DNA of 64,000 nucleotides from Promethearchaeota archaeon. Lineage in GTDB: Archaea; Asgardarchaeota; Lokiarchaeia; Sigynarchaeales; SOKP01. The notes beneath the pieces were generated by a model that was not told the DNA's origin, searched no databases, and saw nothing but the letters and a program-made list of their open reading frames with translations. The stretch is from assembly GCA_013375495.1 (NCBI GenBank), contig JABXKC010000019.1:1-64000 (forward strand), read 5' to 3'. Positions within the stretch are counted from its first letter, which is position 1. Every line of letters starts with the position of its first letter. A program made the position numbers and the translations under genes. Below, piece after piece: positions 16,370-25,850 of the stretch.

Positions 16370-18259
16370 ATGTCGTTAAGACCTTTCTCTACTACTGAAT
16401 TAAATAATTTAAAAGAAGCGATTGAACGAAACGGGTTTAGTCTAAAGGGAACTATCGAAAATTATTTTAGATACAGCGTTAAAAAGAACAAACTAATCCT
16501 TTTTACGATAAAATTTCCGGTTTCGTTGCCTTTAAGGTTAAATTTTCCATTTGAAGTAGTGAGTTTTCGTATTTCTCTTGCTTTTAAATTATGGGATTTA
16601 AATCAAAATACGAATAAGGTCATTATTTTTATACTGAAAATGTTGCGAGATTTAGCCCTTCAGATCTCCCTAGAACATAATTTTCCAATCAAAGGTAAGG
16701 AGACTCCTTTGCTTGATCTATTAAATCAGCTTATGCCCGAAACTATCACCGATGAAATAGACAGTAGATGGCTAAATCGTATCCGAATATCTTTAATGAA
16801 TAAACAGGAAGCCTTCAAAGAACTTGATAGTTTATATACAAACAAGATTGTAAATGTACTAGATAATACTAGGTTAAAACCTACCTTTAAGCTACCTTGG
16901 GAATTAAAAGATGGTGTACCTAAACTTAGAACTTCAGAAACACTATTTTTCTCTAACGATGAAGAATTTGACGAGTTTTTTATATTTGAAAAAGGATTTT
17001 TCACGTTTTTCAAGGATTTAGAATATAATAAATTTTATATCAGGTCTTCATTTGATTGCTATACGCCTTATATTTTATTATCTTTATTTAAAGACACGGA
17101 TTTTAAGCTTGAATCTTATGTCGAGAACTGGATTAAATTCTCTAGAATGATGATTAATTCCATATTAGAAATAATTAGTTTGGCAGAGATTAACCAAACC
17201 GATTACATCCAATTCAATCCTAAAAATGAATTAGACACAGAAGATTTTGAATTTGAAAGCAATAACTTTCCTTTTTCTGCTTTACATTACGAAAGCTTAA
17301 TGTCAAAAGGAGATTTATATCAAATCCACAACGATTTATTTAATACACCACCTTCCAATTTTGAAGTAATTAAGTCTATTAATTCCTATATCGACGCAGA
17401 AGAATTAATTAAAAATTATCGATTTGATGAAGCTACTCTATTATTAAACAATTCTTTAAAAATTTTCAATAAAAATCGCCAGAAAAAAGTTGTTGTCTCA
17501 ATTCTTTTAAAGCTAAGAGAAGTTGCGTCTCTATTAAATCAGGATGAAGTTGCGTTTAATTATTTACAAAGTGCATTAGGAGTTGCCAAATCTGGAGAGG
17601 TACCAATAGAGTACATCATAAAAATTCACTATTATTTAGGGAAAAGATTTTATCAGATTGAAGAATACGAGAAAGCATTTTCGCACTTTGATATTATCGT
17701 TAACTTTTTAGAAAACGAAGAACCATCAATTAATAAAGATGAATTTCTTGGTATGGCATACCTGTATCTAGGTTTAATAAATATAGAACAGAATAAATTG
17801 GCTGATTCTAAAATTAATTTTAAAAATGCTCTTCAATTAGGAAATAATTCTACTAAAGTAAAACTGAATTACTATCTAATGCGAGCTAAACACTATAAAT
17901 CAAAGGGCGCTTTATCTCAAGCCCAAAAACTCTTGAAAACTGGTATTGATACAGTTGGTATAGAGTATGAGAAAAAGGAATTCGCTCCTATTCTATATGA
18001 TCTAGTTTTAGAATTAGCGGAGTTCTATATACATCATAGAGTTGATTCAAAGAAGGCGTTGTACTTAATGAAGAGTATTGAAAAACGACTTTCTCTTAAT
18101 TTAAAGAAAATTCATGGCATACGGAGAGCAATTCGATGGAGTTTATTAATGTGTGATTATTACGACATACTAGCGCGTGATAGCGATAAATCTACTCACT
18201 ATTATCAACAAAGTCAAGTATTAATTAACCAATTAAATAAGATTGGAGTAATTGCTTAA
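16370..18259 (+). CDS. TPR-repeat protein with novel N-terminal region
   Basis: A protein of 629 residues. I start it at ATG 16370 (MSLRPFST) because the upstream in-frame extension is promoter-like and strongly hydrophobic without pattern. The first ~330 residues are mixed alpha/beta and unrecognised. From about residue 340 there are tetratricopeptide-type hairpins (YLGKRFYQIEEYEKAFSHFDII, YLYLGLINIEQNKLADSKINFKNAL, HYKSKGALSQAQKLLKTGI). It is probably a scaffold or sensor; nothing identifies partners. Other TPR proteins in the window have no clear N-terminal similarity to it. Confidence 0.6.
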   Translation: MSLRPFSTTELNNLKEAIERNGFSLKGTIENYFRYSVKKNKLILFTIKFPVSLPLRLNFPFEVVSFRISLAFKLWDLNQNTNKVIIFILKMLRDLALQISLEHNFPIKGKETPLLDLLNQLMPETITDEIDSRWLNRIRISLMNKQEAFKELDSLYTNKIVNVLDNTRLKPTFKLPWELKDGVPKLRTSETLFFSNDEEFDEFFIFEKGFFTFFKDLEYNKFYIRSSFDCYTPYILLSLFKDTDFKLESYVENWIKFSRMMINSILEIISLAEINQTDYIQFNPKNELDTEDFEFESNNFPFSALHYESLMSKGDLYQIHNDLFNTPPSNFEVIKSINSYIDAEELIKNYRFDEATLLLNNSLKIFNKNRQKKVVVSILLKLREVASLLNQDEVAFNYLQSALGVAKSGEVPIEYIIKIHYYLGKRFYQIEEYEKAFSHFDIIVNFLENEEPSINKDEFLGMAYLYLGLINIEQNKLADSKINFKNALQLGNNSTKVKLNYYLMRAKHYKSKGALSQAQKLLKTGIDTVGIEYEKKEFAPILYDLVLELAEFYIHHRVDSKKALYLMKSIEKRLSLNLKKIHGIRRAIRWSLLMCDYYDILARDSDKSTHYYQQSQVLINQLNKIGVIA

Positions 18260-18275
18260 ATTTTTATAAAAGAAG

Positions 18276-18479
18276 TTAGCGTTTATAGCTTGCCCGCTTA
18301 GCTCCAAGAGAATCTTTTTGTCCTCCGTATTTACTTTTTATAATTCTCTGTACATAAAGTTGGCGAAATCTCATTCTTGGAGGCTTTTTCTTTTTTGAAT
18401 TTACTCCAGTTCTTTCAATTTTAGGAGTTTGTTGTTTTACTTTTCCAGCTTTAGTTAAACTTCCATGAGAACCTGGCAT
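18276..18479 (-). CDS. rps30e: Ribosomal protein eS30
   Basis: A protein of 67 residues starting MPGSHGSLTKAGKVKQQTPKI, the nearly invariant start of archaeal/eukaryotic S30e, followed by a lysine-rich linker and RMRFRQLYVQRII. It is a small-subunit ribosomal protein. Compared with other archaeal S30e it has an extended basic tail (KYGGQKDSLGAKRASYKR). In eukaryotes S30 is made as a fusion to a ubiquitin-like protein; here it is free-standing. Confidence 0.92.
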   Translation of the reverse strand: MPGSHGSLTKAGKVKQQTPKIERTGVNSKKKKPPRMRFRQLYVQRIIKSKYGGQKDSLGAKRASYKR

Positions 18480-18699
18480 TTCTTATATATCTCCTTTTAA
18501 ATGTGTTTTTTAAATTGTATACTTTAATAAATTATAGACTATAATTTCTAAAAATCGTAATAAGCACTTAAATTTTGTCATTATCAAGAAAAAAAATAGA
18601 TTTGAAGTAAAAATTGGACTCCAATATTTTTATAGATTCATCTTAACTTCTATTTTATTGAAGAATAAGTAAAAATAATTATTTATACTTGGACTTATT

Positions 18700-18879
18700 A
18701 TGCCAGAAAAAGAATTTACAGAGGAAACACACAAAATAGCGAAAGTTATAGATAAGAAAATCCAATACGGAGAAAACGAATACACATGCTTCGCCTGTGG
18801 GGAAAAAATTAAAGTTGAAACGAAAGTTTGCCCTTATTGCAGTACCTTACAAGATAAAAATGAATCAATATTAAAATAA
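18700..18879 (+). CDS. Small zinc-ribbon protein
   Basis: A 59-codon gene: ATG 18700, stop TAA 18877-18879. A charged N-terminal helix is followed by a single four-Cys ribbon (YTCFACGEKI....VCPYCST). The Cys spacing is CxxC-x(10)-CxxC. It lies 53 bp before a membrane zinc-ribbon gene on the same strand. Function unknown. Confidence 0.65.
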   Translation: MPEKEFTEETHKIAKVIDKKIQYGENEYTCFACGEKIKVETKVCPYCSTLQDKNESILK

Positions 18880-18932
18880 TAAAATCTTACTAAAAATAGA
18901 AACTAAATAATACAAAATCAAAATATTATCAA

Positions 18933-19430
18933 ATGAGTATCCGAGATTACAATCGCAAGAGTTTTTCCATAATCACTGGATTTCTTGTGTTTCTAACTCT
19001 TTTATTTTTAACTATTGGACTATTTTTGGAAATTGGCATCATATTGCTGATAATTTTTCCTCTAATTGTTTTTACTTTAATTGGTTTATTAATATATCGC
19101 TATTCTGGAGGATCCAAAAAGTATTGTCCTCGTTGTAACATCCCAATTAGTATTTATACTGAGTATTGTCGTAATTGTGGGATTAAGCTAATAAATAAGT
19201 GTCCAAACTGCAACATCTACACAGACGGAAAACTTAATTATTGCGATAATTGCGGGTATGAGTTTCCGAAATATGAAGGAGAGAAGTTACCGTTTGAGTA
19301 TAAAGTTCATGAAAAAGGAGAACCAGCTCCTAAAAAACCAAACTTTTGTCCTACTTGCGGAGCTACATGGAAGAATGTTGAAAATCTTAGATTTTGTGAA
19401 TATTGTGGCTCGAAATTATCTAATAATTAG
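18933..19430 (+). CDS. Membrane-anchored protein with three zinc ribbons
   Basis: A protein of 165 residues. Residues 11-55 hold two closely spaced hydrophobic helices (a hairpin in the membrane). The rest has CxxC pairs arranged as double zinc ribbons: CPRCN...CRNCG, CPNCN...CDNCG and CPTCG...CEYCG. The ribbons probably face the cytoplasm and bind protein or nucleic acid. The gene ends 136 bp before tRNA-Trp. Confidence 0.7.
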   Translation: MSIRDYNRKSFSIITGFLVFLTLLFLTIGLFLEIGIILLIIFPLIVFTLIGLLIYRYSGGSKKYCPRCNIPISIYTEYCRNCGIKLINKCPNCNIYTDGKLNYCDNCGYEFPKYEGEKLPFEYKVHEKGEPAPKKPNFCPTCGATWKNVENLRFCEYCGSKLSNN

Positions 19431-19566
19431 AGTTCAAAAAACTTTTTAATCCTAAATTATTTAGACATTTCATAAAACTGAAATAAAATGAGTAATTAGA
19501 AAATTTAACAATTTGTTGATATTTAAAACAAATTATTTTACGCCACATCTTTTTAATTTATAACAT

Positions 19567-19670
19567 GGGGACGTGGCGAAGCCCGGTATAACTTAGCCAT
19601 TTCGGTTCAAAGTGCTGATCGCGGCAGGCTCCAGACTTGTTGGTCACCGGTTCAAATCCGGTCGTTCCCA
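19567..19670 (+). tRNA. tRNA-Trp (CCA) with an insertion in the D-loop
   Basis: Acceptor GGGGACG (19567-19573) pairs with CGTTCCC (19663-19669), discriminator A 19670. The D-stem is GCGA (19576-19579) with TCGC (19619-19622), the anticodon stem GCAGG/CTTGT with loop CTCCAGA and anticodon CCA at 19631-19633, and the T-arm ACCGG-TTCAAAT-CCGGT. The D-loop is about 39 nt instead of 8-11: after GGT there are some 28 extra nt that fold as ACTTAGCC-ATTTC-GGTTcAAAGT. I read this as a non-canonical intron. There is no intron at the usual 37/38 site. A T-run follows the gene. Confidence 0.85.
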
Positions 19671-20028
19671 TTTTTTCAAAAATTTTTTCTTAAAAGAGTA
19701 AAAAATATCTTCTGAGTGATATATTTGTGCGTGAAAGACTTGTTTCACGAATAAATAGTCATACTTGAATGATGCATAAATTAGATCTAACTTTGATTTT
19801 CTTGATTTCATCATCAAATCTTATTTAGTTATAAATATTAATGACACATAACATATACTTAAATACTAAAAATAAAAAAAAAGATACATAGGATGGAGAA
19901 ATATTGGTTTTAAGTGTGGAAATTCGAGATGCTACTTATTTAACCAATTTCCTCCTTTTTCTGTCTTTCAACCATCTTACATTTCCCGTTTAGTCTCCTT
20001 TAATTGGATTTCTAATGATTTTCTGAAT
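19671..20028. other. Intergenic region after tRNA-Trp
   Basis: No gene is seen. It starts with a T-rich terminator for the tRNA, has a 7-bp hairpin CGTGAAA/TTTCACG at 19730-19749, and from about 19900 shows sequence similar to the 3' flank of the next exported gene's paralog (AAGTGTGGAAATTC... versus AGGTGTGGATATTC... near 20866), a trace of the tandem duplication. Confidence 0.5.
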
Positions 20029-20745
20029 CTAATGAAAATTTATGGTACTTACTAATACTATCTCAAACAGACCTTGGAGGTTATAATATGGATTAGGCCC
20101 TGTATAGTCTTCACCTACTACAACCATATGGCTAATTACATGCATTTTTGCTGTGTCTCCCTCATCCCAACTGTCGTGTGGATTTAGAAACTCGCCTGAT
20201 CCATGGCCACATAAGAAAACTGATTCTAAGGTGAAAAGTTCCCAAACATAATAGTCCCATGTATGATATATAATGTTTCCTTCCTCATTATAGTCATCAG
20301 GTCCAAGTGTATCTAAGTCAATAGTAAATTTTAATTTATAAGTAAAATCCATAACTCCTTTAAATATAGGTATAGCACTAGGTATTGGTACCATATAAGA
20401 TGTAATATGGAATGGAACATCTTTTGCACGCATTTTGACGGTAACTAGTAGAATATTATTTTTTAGTTCCCTTTCAATCACACAACCTTTAGGATTGTAA
20501 TCCAATGCGGAAGCAAAATGTGGAATTGATGGCTTATCAAGAAAAGTCCATATGATTAGACCATCATCATAATCTGGCATTCCTCCTAGTGGATGAAATA
20601 TAACAGGAGCTAACCAATCTTCTATTGGTCTTGTTGTTACCCTACCATTCCCTGCATCCGCCACAACAAATGGAATACAACTAAGAGTTAAGATTCCTAT
20701 TATGACCACTAATGTTAGTTTTGTGTTAATACTCTGTCTTTTCAT
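20029..20745 (-). CDS. Exported protein, copy A of a tandem duplicated pair
   Basis: A protein of 238 residues with a signal peptide (basic start KRQSINTK, hydrophobic LTLVVIIGILTLSCIPFVVA, cleavage near residue 29). The mature protein starts GNGRVTTRPIEDWL, shared with the neighbouring paralog (GNGTVTKRPIEDWL). The rest is beta-rich, with no catalytic motif that I recognise and no C-terminal anchor. It is probably secreted or surface-associated. A T-rich tract precedes both genes of the pair. Confidence 0.65.
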   Translation of the reverse strand: MKRQSINTKLTLVVIIGILTLSCIPFVVADAGNGRVTTRPIEDWLAPVIFHPLGGMPDYDDGLIIWTFLDKPSIPHFASALDYNPKGCVIERELKNNILLVTVKMRAKDVPFHITSYMVPIPSAIPIFKGVMDFTYKLKFTIDLDTLGPDDYNEEGNIIYHTWDYYVWELFTLESVFLCGHGSGEFLNPHDSWDEGDTAKMHVISHMVVVGEDYTGPNPYYNLQGLFEIVLVSTINFH

Positions 20746-20964
20746 TTTTTTTCCACTTATTTTTTTTTTAATTCTGTTTTTTTTTTTTAGATTATATTGT
20801 CATGGCACTCGTTAATCACACAAAAATAAAAAAAATGTAATATAGAATAGAGGGGTCAGGGTATAGGTGTGGATATTCAAGATATCATTCATCTAAGCTT
20901 TTTCCTCCGTTTCTATATTAAAATTTAGAGCTTTTAACATTTAATTGGCTATTTTCTGTTACGC

Positions 20965-21723
20965 TTAATTGTTCCCTAATTCGTAAATTTCAACCGTCTC
21001 TATCGGCCATAAATCACCGTAATCTGGATCATATTTAGGGTGGTCTACTTTGAAATCGGGTTTGTAAAGGGAAATTTGATGATATTTTAGCATTCCCATT
21101 GCACCAGGTGTAAATCCTAAATCAGCGGCGTGGTCTGTCAGTATTCCATATCCCGTGCCAACTAAGTTTAATGATTTATAATCTTCAAGGGCATCCCAAC
21201 AAAACGGTAAAACATCTCCAGGTGCTTCGATGTAAAATTTAAAAACCATTTTATAATCTATGTAGCCATCTGCGTACGATCCTAAAATCGCTGAAGGTCG
21301 AGGGATTTCCCCCCAAAGATAATCAACGTACTCAGAGAAGACGAATACCGTTAAGGGAGCATTGGTTACTGTTAAATGCACTGTTATGAGAACTCGTCCA
21401 TCTTTTAACACTCTTTCAGTGATATGACCACCAAAAGTAGTTTCTCCGATCACCAAGCTATCTTCATCTGATAAAATAAATGGAAAGGGGAATCCCGTCT
21501 TTGCTATTAGGTTTGAATCAAGGCTTAAAAAATCACACATTCCCCAGTTTTTTACATTATATGGTAAAACAGCATTCCATTGAGCATCCAACCAATCTTC
21601 AATTGGTCTTTTTGTTACCGTTCCATTTCCATTACCCGCTGCGACAAATGGAATAAAACTAAGAAGTAAGATTCCTATTATAGCTAATAATGTTAGTTTT
21701 TTGTTAATTTTGTGTCTCTTCAT
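20965..21723 (-). CDS. Exported protein, copy B of a tandem duplicated pair
   Basis: A protein of 252 residues, with the same signal peptide type (MKRHKINKKLTLLAIIGIL...) and the same RPIEDWL segment after cleavage as the downstream gene. Similar elements follow in both (ERELK.N..LVTV versus ERVLKDGRVLITV; then a D.FTYKLKF versus D.KMVFKF strand). Divergence elsewhere is large, so the duplication is old or fast-evolving. Function unknown. Confidence 0.65.
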   Translation of the reverse strand: MKRHKINKKLTLLAIIGILLLSFIPFVAAGNGNGTVTKRPIEDWLDAQWNAVLPYNVKNWGMCDFLSLDSNLIAKTGFPFPFILSDEDSLVIGETTFGGHITERVLKDGRVLITVHLTVTNAPLTVFVFSEYVDYLWGEIPRPSAILGSYADGYIDYKMVFKFYIEAPGDVLPFCWDALEDYKSLNLVGTGYGILTDHAADLGFTPGAMGMLKYHQISLYKPDFKVDHPKYDPDYGDLWPIETVEIYELGNN

Positions 21724-22063
21724 TTTTTTTTCAACTTTTTTTTAAAATTGTGTTTTTTTTTAGAGTTATGACACATAGTATAAGAGCTAAATATGGATTT
21801 CGCACCCTCAAATTCTCTCTTATTACATATTTTATAATGTGATATTAACATCGTGCCATTATTGTATAAAACAGAACGTTTTGTATTTAAACATTTCGAT
21901 CAGATTTTTATATTCGAGATCACTATATATTATGTAGACTTAAAAATTAATAACATTCCTTACTCTAAATATTGTATAATCTTTACGAAAATTGTTACAT
22001 ATCGCTATTATAAAATTAAAATAAGAGTAATGCTAACAATTATAGTTATTTTATAAAGAGGGT
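21724..22063. other. Intergenic region between divergent genes
   Basis: Very A/T-rich; it holds the poly-T tract upstream of the exported protein gene and the promoter of the wHTH gene at 22064. A 67-codon open frame at 21853-22056 has no coding character (isoleucine/tyrosine-rich as expected from the base composition) and is not called. Confidence 0.4.
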
Positions 22064-22720
22064 ATGAAAATTTCGTCAGTTGCAGAAAGTAATTATGAAT
22101 TTGAAGAAGAATGGGATCAATTAATAGCTAAACATAAAATAAGGTCTGACATATGGGCTTTACTTGAACTTCATAACGAATTGAATGTTACTCAAATTTC
22201 TCATTATGTAGACCAAGGTAAAACAACGGTTGCTAGGCACCTAAAACTAATGGAACAAGACGGGCTTCTCCTTTGCAGAACACCAAAAAAAGTCATAAAA
22301 GGAAGAATCCCCCCCAAAATCTTTAGAATTAACCCGAAATTTAAAAAAGAAGAGGAAGAAGAGGAGAATTTTTACAAAAGAGTAATTACTCATTATCGCA
22401 AAACGGGATTTAATGTAAGCAAATTGTTGAGTTATTTAGATCCACTGCTAAATCTTCTTGAAAGCAAGCTAGATGATCCTGAGAGCGCTAAAACAATCTA
22501 CGACGATTATTTATCATTTATCCCTGCACCTGTTGTGTTCTATCTTGATAAAAAGCGAGCCGAAGCACTAGTGGATATCCATGCGGAATATATTTTAAAG
22601 TTGCAGAAGTTGGCAATGGAGGAAGATTTAAATACTGAGGAGGCTTTTGTTTATTTTGACATCTCTTTACCCCTCGCTGCTCTCTTCGAACTAAAAAAAA
22701 AATTAAAATTAAAAAAATAA
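22064..22720 (+). CDS. Winged-helix transcriptional regulator (ArsR/MarR-like)
   Basis: A protein of 218 residues with an N-terminal wHTH: IWALLELHNELNVTQISHYVDQGKTTVARHLKLMEQDGLL, followed by a basic wing (RTPKKVIKGRIPPKIFRI). The C-terminal half is helical and probably mediates dimerisation or ligand binding. ATG 22064 follows AGAGGGT. The TPR gene 66 bp downstream on the same strand may be in the same unit. Confidence 0.75.
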   Translation: MKISSVAESNYEFEEEWDQLIAKHKIRSDIWALLELHNELNVTQISHYVDQGKTTVARHLKLMEQDGLLLCRTPKKVIKGRIPPKIFRINPKFKKEEEEEENFYKRVITHYRKTGFNVSKLLSYLDPLLNLLESKLDDPESAKTIYDDYLSFIPAPVVFYLDKKRAEALVDIHAEYILKLQKLAMEEDLNTEEAFVYFDISLPLAALFELKKKLKLKK

Positions 22721-22786
22721 TCTTGAAGTGTCTTTGTTTAGAGGAGCTTAAAAGAACAGTACTTAAGAAATGAGATTAGGATTTAC

Positions 22787-24205
22787 ATGTTGCCAATAAT
22801 TTATAACCAAAAATTAAAACAGGCAGAAAAATTCAAAAATAATTGGAAATCCAAAGAAGCCCTCAATATTTTGAATACTATTGATGTTAATAAAAATCTA
22901 ACTACTCATGAAAGATTTCAGTTTTATTTTTTGAAGAGTTCTATTCTTTTTGATCTTTTCTTTTCTAAAGAAGCCATGAATTACGCTGAACTCGCCTATA
23001 AAGAAAGTAAAGAATTGGAATCAGAATATGAAATCATTAATTCTCTCATGTTAAAAAGCCACATTTTTGGTGGTATGGTTGAATCAGATAAGTCTTTGAA
23101 AGTGATTAATGAGGCTGAAGAAATTCTTGCAAGGAATAATCAAAAATCATCACAAGAATTCAAAATGATGAAAGGAAATGTTTTATTACGTAAAGGTTGT
23201 TGTTATTTTGGTTTGGGTGAACTTAATCTTTGTATGAAATTTCTTGGTGAAGCTTCTCAGCTTGCCAAAGACATTAATGATAAAAAGCTAATTTTGCAGA
23301 CTACTAAATGGTTAGGCTTCACGTATGGTATCAAAGGTGAAAGTGATCGTGCTTTAGAATATCAAAAACGATATTTAGCACTAGCTATCGAACTAAACGA
23401 TAAGCAAGAAATTATTGGAGCTCATAACACTTTGGGAATGAAGTTTACAGAAAAGGGTGAATTTAAGCGAGCAATACAACATTTGGAAGAAGGTTTATCG
23501 ATATGTGATGAAATTAGCAGTAGGAAGACTTTTGTTGTAAGTAGTTCTCTTTTTGAAGCCTTTATAGCAGAAAATTCTCTTGAAAAAGCTCAAAAATGTC
23601 ACGATCGAATGGGAATACTTGTTAAACAAGGAACCTATAAATTTAACGAGCAGATCTATCGTCTTCAAGAAGCAATATTACTCAAAAAAAAAACCAATGA
23701 GAATTCTCATTTGAAAGCAGAAAAAATCTTCAAGGAAGTTGCCGATAAACAGATTTCATTTGTAGAGTTTAAATTTGAAGCTTTAATAAATTTATGCGAT
23801 CTTTATTTAACAAGATTAAAGGAAACTAGCAACTTAAAAGAATTAGACAAGATACAACCTTATATTGACGAAATTCGGTTTATCGCTGAAAATGAAGGAG
23901 TTTTTCCGCTCCTAGTTGAAATGAACTCATTACAAGCTAAAATGCGGTTAGTTACTTTTGAATATAAAGAAGCTCAAGAGCTATTAACGAAAGCTTTGAA
24001 TGTCGCTGGTATGCATGGTTTAAATTTGCTAGCTCGACGAGTCGAAAATGAACAAGCTGAATTATCAAAAAATTATCTCAAATGGGAAAAACTAAGAACA
24101 TCAGGAGGAAAAATATCAGAACGAATGGATTTAGCTCGCGTAGATGAACAAATTCAAATTTTGCTCCAGAAGCGTAATTATTTGAAGCGAATTATTAGTA
24201 GCTGA
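22787..24205 (+). CDS. TPR-repeat protein
   Basis: A protein of 472 residues made almost entirely of tetratricopeptide-like hairpins, e.g. GCCYFGLGELNLCMKFLGEASQL, LGFTYGIKGESDRALEYQKRYL, LGMKFTEKGEFKRAIQHLEEGL. It resembles the helical solenoids of bacterial/archaeal signalling TPR proteins. No enzymatic domain is present. It follows a wHTH regulator, so a regulator plus TPR sensor pair is conceivable. Confidence 0.7.
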   Translation: MLPIIYNQKLKQAEKFKNNWKSKEALNILNTIDVNKNLTTHERFQFYFLKSSILFDLFFSKEAMNYAELAYKESKELESEYEIINSLMLKSHIFGGMVESDKSLKVINEAEEILARNNQKSSQEFKMMKGNVLLRKGCCYFGLGELNLCMKFLGEASQLAKDINDKKLILQTTKWLGFTYGIKGESDRALEYQKRYLALAIELNDKQEIIGAHNTLGMKFTEKGEFKRAIQHLEEGLSICDEISSRKTFVVSSSLFEAFIAENSLEKAQKCHDRMGILVKQGTYKFNEQIYRLQEAILLKKKTNENSHLKAEKIFKEVADKQISFVEFKFEALINLCDLYLTRLKETSNLKELDKIQPYIDEIRFIAENEGVFPLLVEMNSLQAKMRLVTFEYKEAQELLTKALNVAGMHGLNLLARRVENEQAELSKNYLKWEKLRTSGGKISERMDLARVDEQIQILLQKRNYLKRIISS

Positions 24206-24287
24206 TTTTATTACATTTTTATTTCTATTTTATTCCGCAAGTTTAAAACACTTAATTGGTTCTAACTTTTCGAGTTTATAATTTTTC

Positions 24288-24314
24288 AAGTTCGAAGTTC
24301 GATGGAAGTTCGAT
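24288..24314. repeat. Three tandem AAGTTCGA(T) motifs upstream of an MFS promoter
   Basis: AAGTTCGA starts at 24288, 24295 and 24306; the second and third extend to AAGTTCGAT. They sit directly before a TATA-like box (AACTATAAATAC, about 24320-24331). This is the usual position for an activator or repressor site in archaea; the core TTCGAA is palindromic. Confidence 0.5.
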
Positions 24315-24454
24315 ACTTTAAACTATAAATACTAATGTTCATTGTTTTAAACACCTTTTAAGAGATTATTAAAATATATTTTACGGAAAATATATTTCTA
24401 AAAATTATTTTTCAACCCTTATTAATTTTAAACTCTTAGTTAGAGGATGTATAG

Positions 24455-25705
24455 ATGTTTACAAAAATTAAAAGTGTATACAAGGAATATCCAGATGCAT
24501 TTAAAGTCTTGGTCTTGGCTACATTCATTGACCGCTTGGGAGCTTTTATATTATTTCCCTTTTATTCACTCTACATGACCGCGCATTTTGGGGTGGGTAT
24601 GGTTGAAGTAGGAATCATGTTTTCAATTTTTTCTGCGGGAAATATTTTTGGTAGTACGATCGGAGGAGCCTTAGCCGACAAATACGGTCGTCGGGCAATG
24701 ATCCTCCTTGGTTTGGTTGTAAGCGGAATATCAAATGTGTTCATGGGATTAATCAATGATCTCAATATTTTTTATCTAATTGCGACATTTTCAGGGTTTA
24801 TAGGAAATTTTGGAGGTCCTGCAAGACAAGCAATGATAGCAGATTTACTTCCAAAAGAAAAACGGGCTGAAGGATTTGGGATTATACGCGTGGCATTTAA
24901 TCTTTCAGCAGTGATAGGACCCCTTCTTGGTGGTTTTTTAGCTACTCAATCCTATATGTTATTATTTATTTTGGATGCTGTGAGCAGCATAATTACTGCT
25001 ATTATTGTGTATTTCGTCATTCCTGAGACCAAACCTCAAAAACTGGGCGATGAACCCGAAGAATCCATGATAAGAACTATAATAGGATATAAGGAGGTGT
25101 TAAAAGATTGGATATTCGTGTTATTTCTATCAATATCTGCCATAGTTGTGCTAGTATACATGCAAATGAATAGCACTTTGTCGGTATTCTTACGGGATGT
25201 CCATGGGTTCCCAGAGCAGGGTTATGGTTGGTTGCTGAGTATGAATGCGATTATGGTGGTTTTCTTTCAATTCTGGATTACAAAGAAGATTTCAAAATAT
25301 GCTCCCATGAAGATGATGGCTTTTGGAGCGTTGTTTCTTATGATTGGTTTTAGTATGTATGGTTTTATTTCTGAATCGTACTTGTTTTTCGTTGCTATGG
25401 CAATTATCACAGTAGGAGAAATGATTGTATTTCCGGTTGCACAAGTTGCAGTTGCGTCTTTTGCTCCCGAGGATAAACGAGGCCGATATATGGCAGTTTT
25501 TGCTTTTCAATGGGCTATTCCAAATCTATTTGGGGTTTTGGCTGCTGGATTAGTTATGGAATTGATTGGTCCTAACTGGGTATGGTATTTTGCAGGGATT
25601 CTATCTATACTTTCGGTAATAGGATTTTTATTACTTAATAATATTACTAAAAAACGCTTTACAGAAGAAATATTTCCTGTAGATGAGGTTTTAGTTGAAG
25701 TATGA
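24455..25705 (+). CDS. Major facilitator superfamily transporter
   Basis: A protein of 416 residues with about 12 membrane helices and the MFS loop 2-3 motif GGALADKYGRRAMI, and a second-half equivalent after helix 8. Motif GPLLGGFLA at helix 5 resembles the drug:H+ antiporter motif C, so an efflux role is likely but the substrate is unknown. Its upstream region carries three AAGTTCGA repeats. A second MFS gene of similar size lies at 29630-30883 but with different motifs. Confidence 0.88.
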   Translation: MFTKIKSVYKEYPDAFKVLVLATFIDRLGAFILFPFYSLYMTAHFGVGMVEVGIMFSIFSAGNIFGSTIGGALADKYGRRAMILLGLVVSGISNVFMGLINDLNIFYLIATFSGFIGNFGGPARQAMIADLLPKEKRAEGFGIIRVAFNLSAVIGPLLGGFLATQSYMLLFILDAVSSIITAIIVYFVIPETKPQKLGDEPEESMIRTIIGYKEVLKDWIFVLFLSISAIVVLVYMQMNSTLSVFLRDVHGFPEQGYGWLLSMNAIMVVFFQFWITKKISKYAPMKMMAFGALFLMIGFSMYGFISESYLFFVAMAIITVGEMIVFPVAQVAVASFAPEDKRGRYMAVFAFQWAIPNLFGVLAAGLVMELIGPNWVWYFAGILSILSVIGFLLLNNITKKRFTEEIFPVDEVLVEV

Positions 25706-25850
25706 ATTTTTCTTCCCCATTGAAACCATTGAAACTTCAGGATTTCTACACTTATAATGTTTCACGATCATAAATGTCCTAAAATCTCTCATATATCCTA
25801 AAAACCAGCACACCCTCTTTAATTTATAGTGTTTATGTTTATTTAGATTT

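Noticed and set aside
19730..19749. Hairpin CGTGAAA/TTTCACG considered as a SECIS or small RNA
   Set aside because: No AUGA/GA core, no second hairpin and no UGA-interrupted gene upstream.
21853..22056. A 67-codon frame between the exported-protein and wHTH genes
   Set aside because: Composition is that of random A/T-rich DNA (Ile, Tyr, Lys), with no ribosome site or motif; the region is better explained as promoter.
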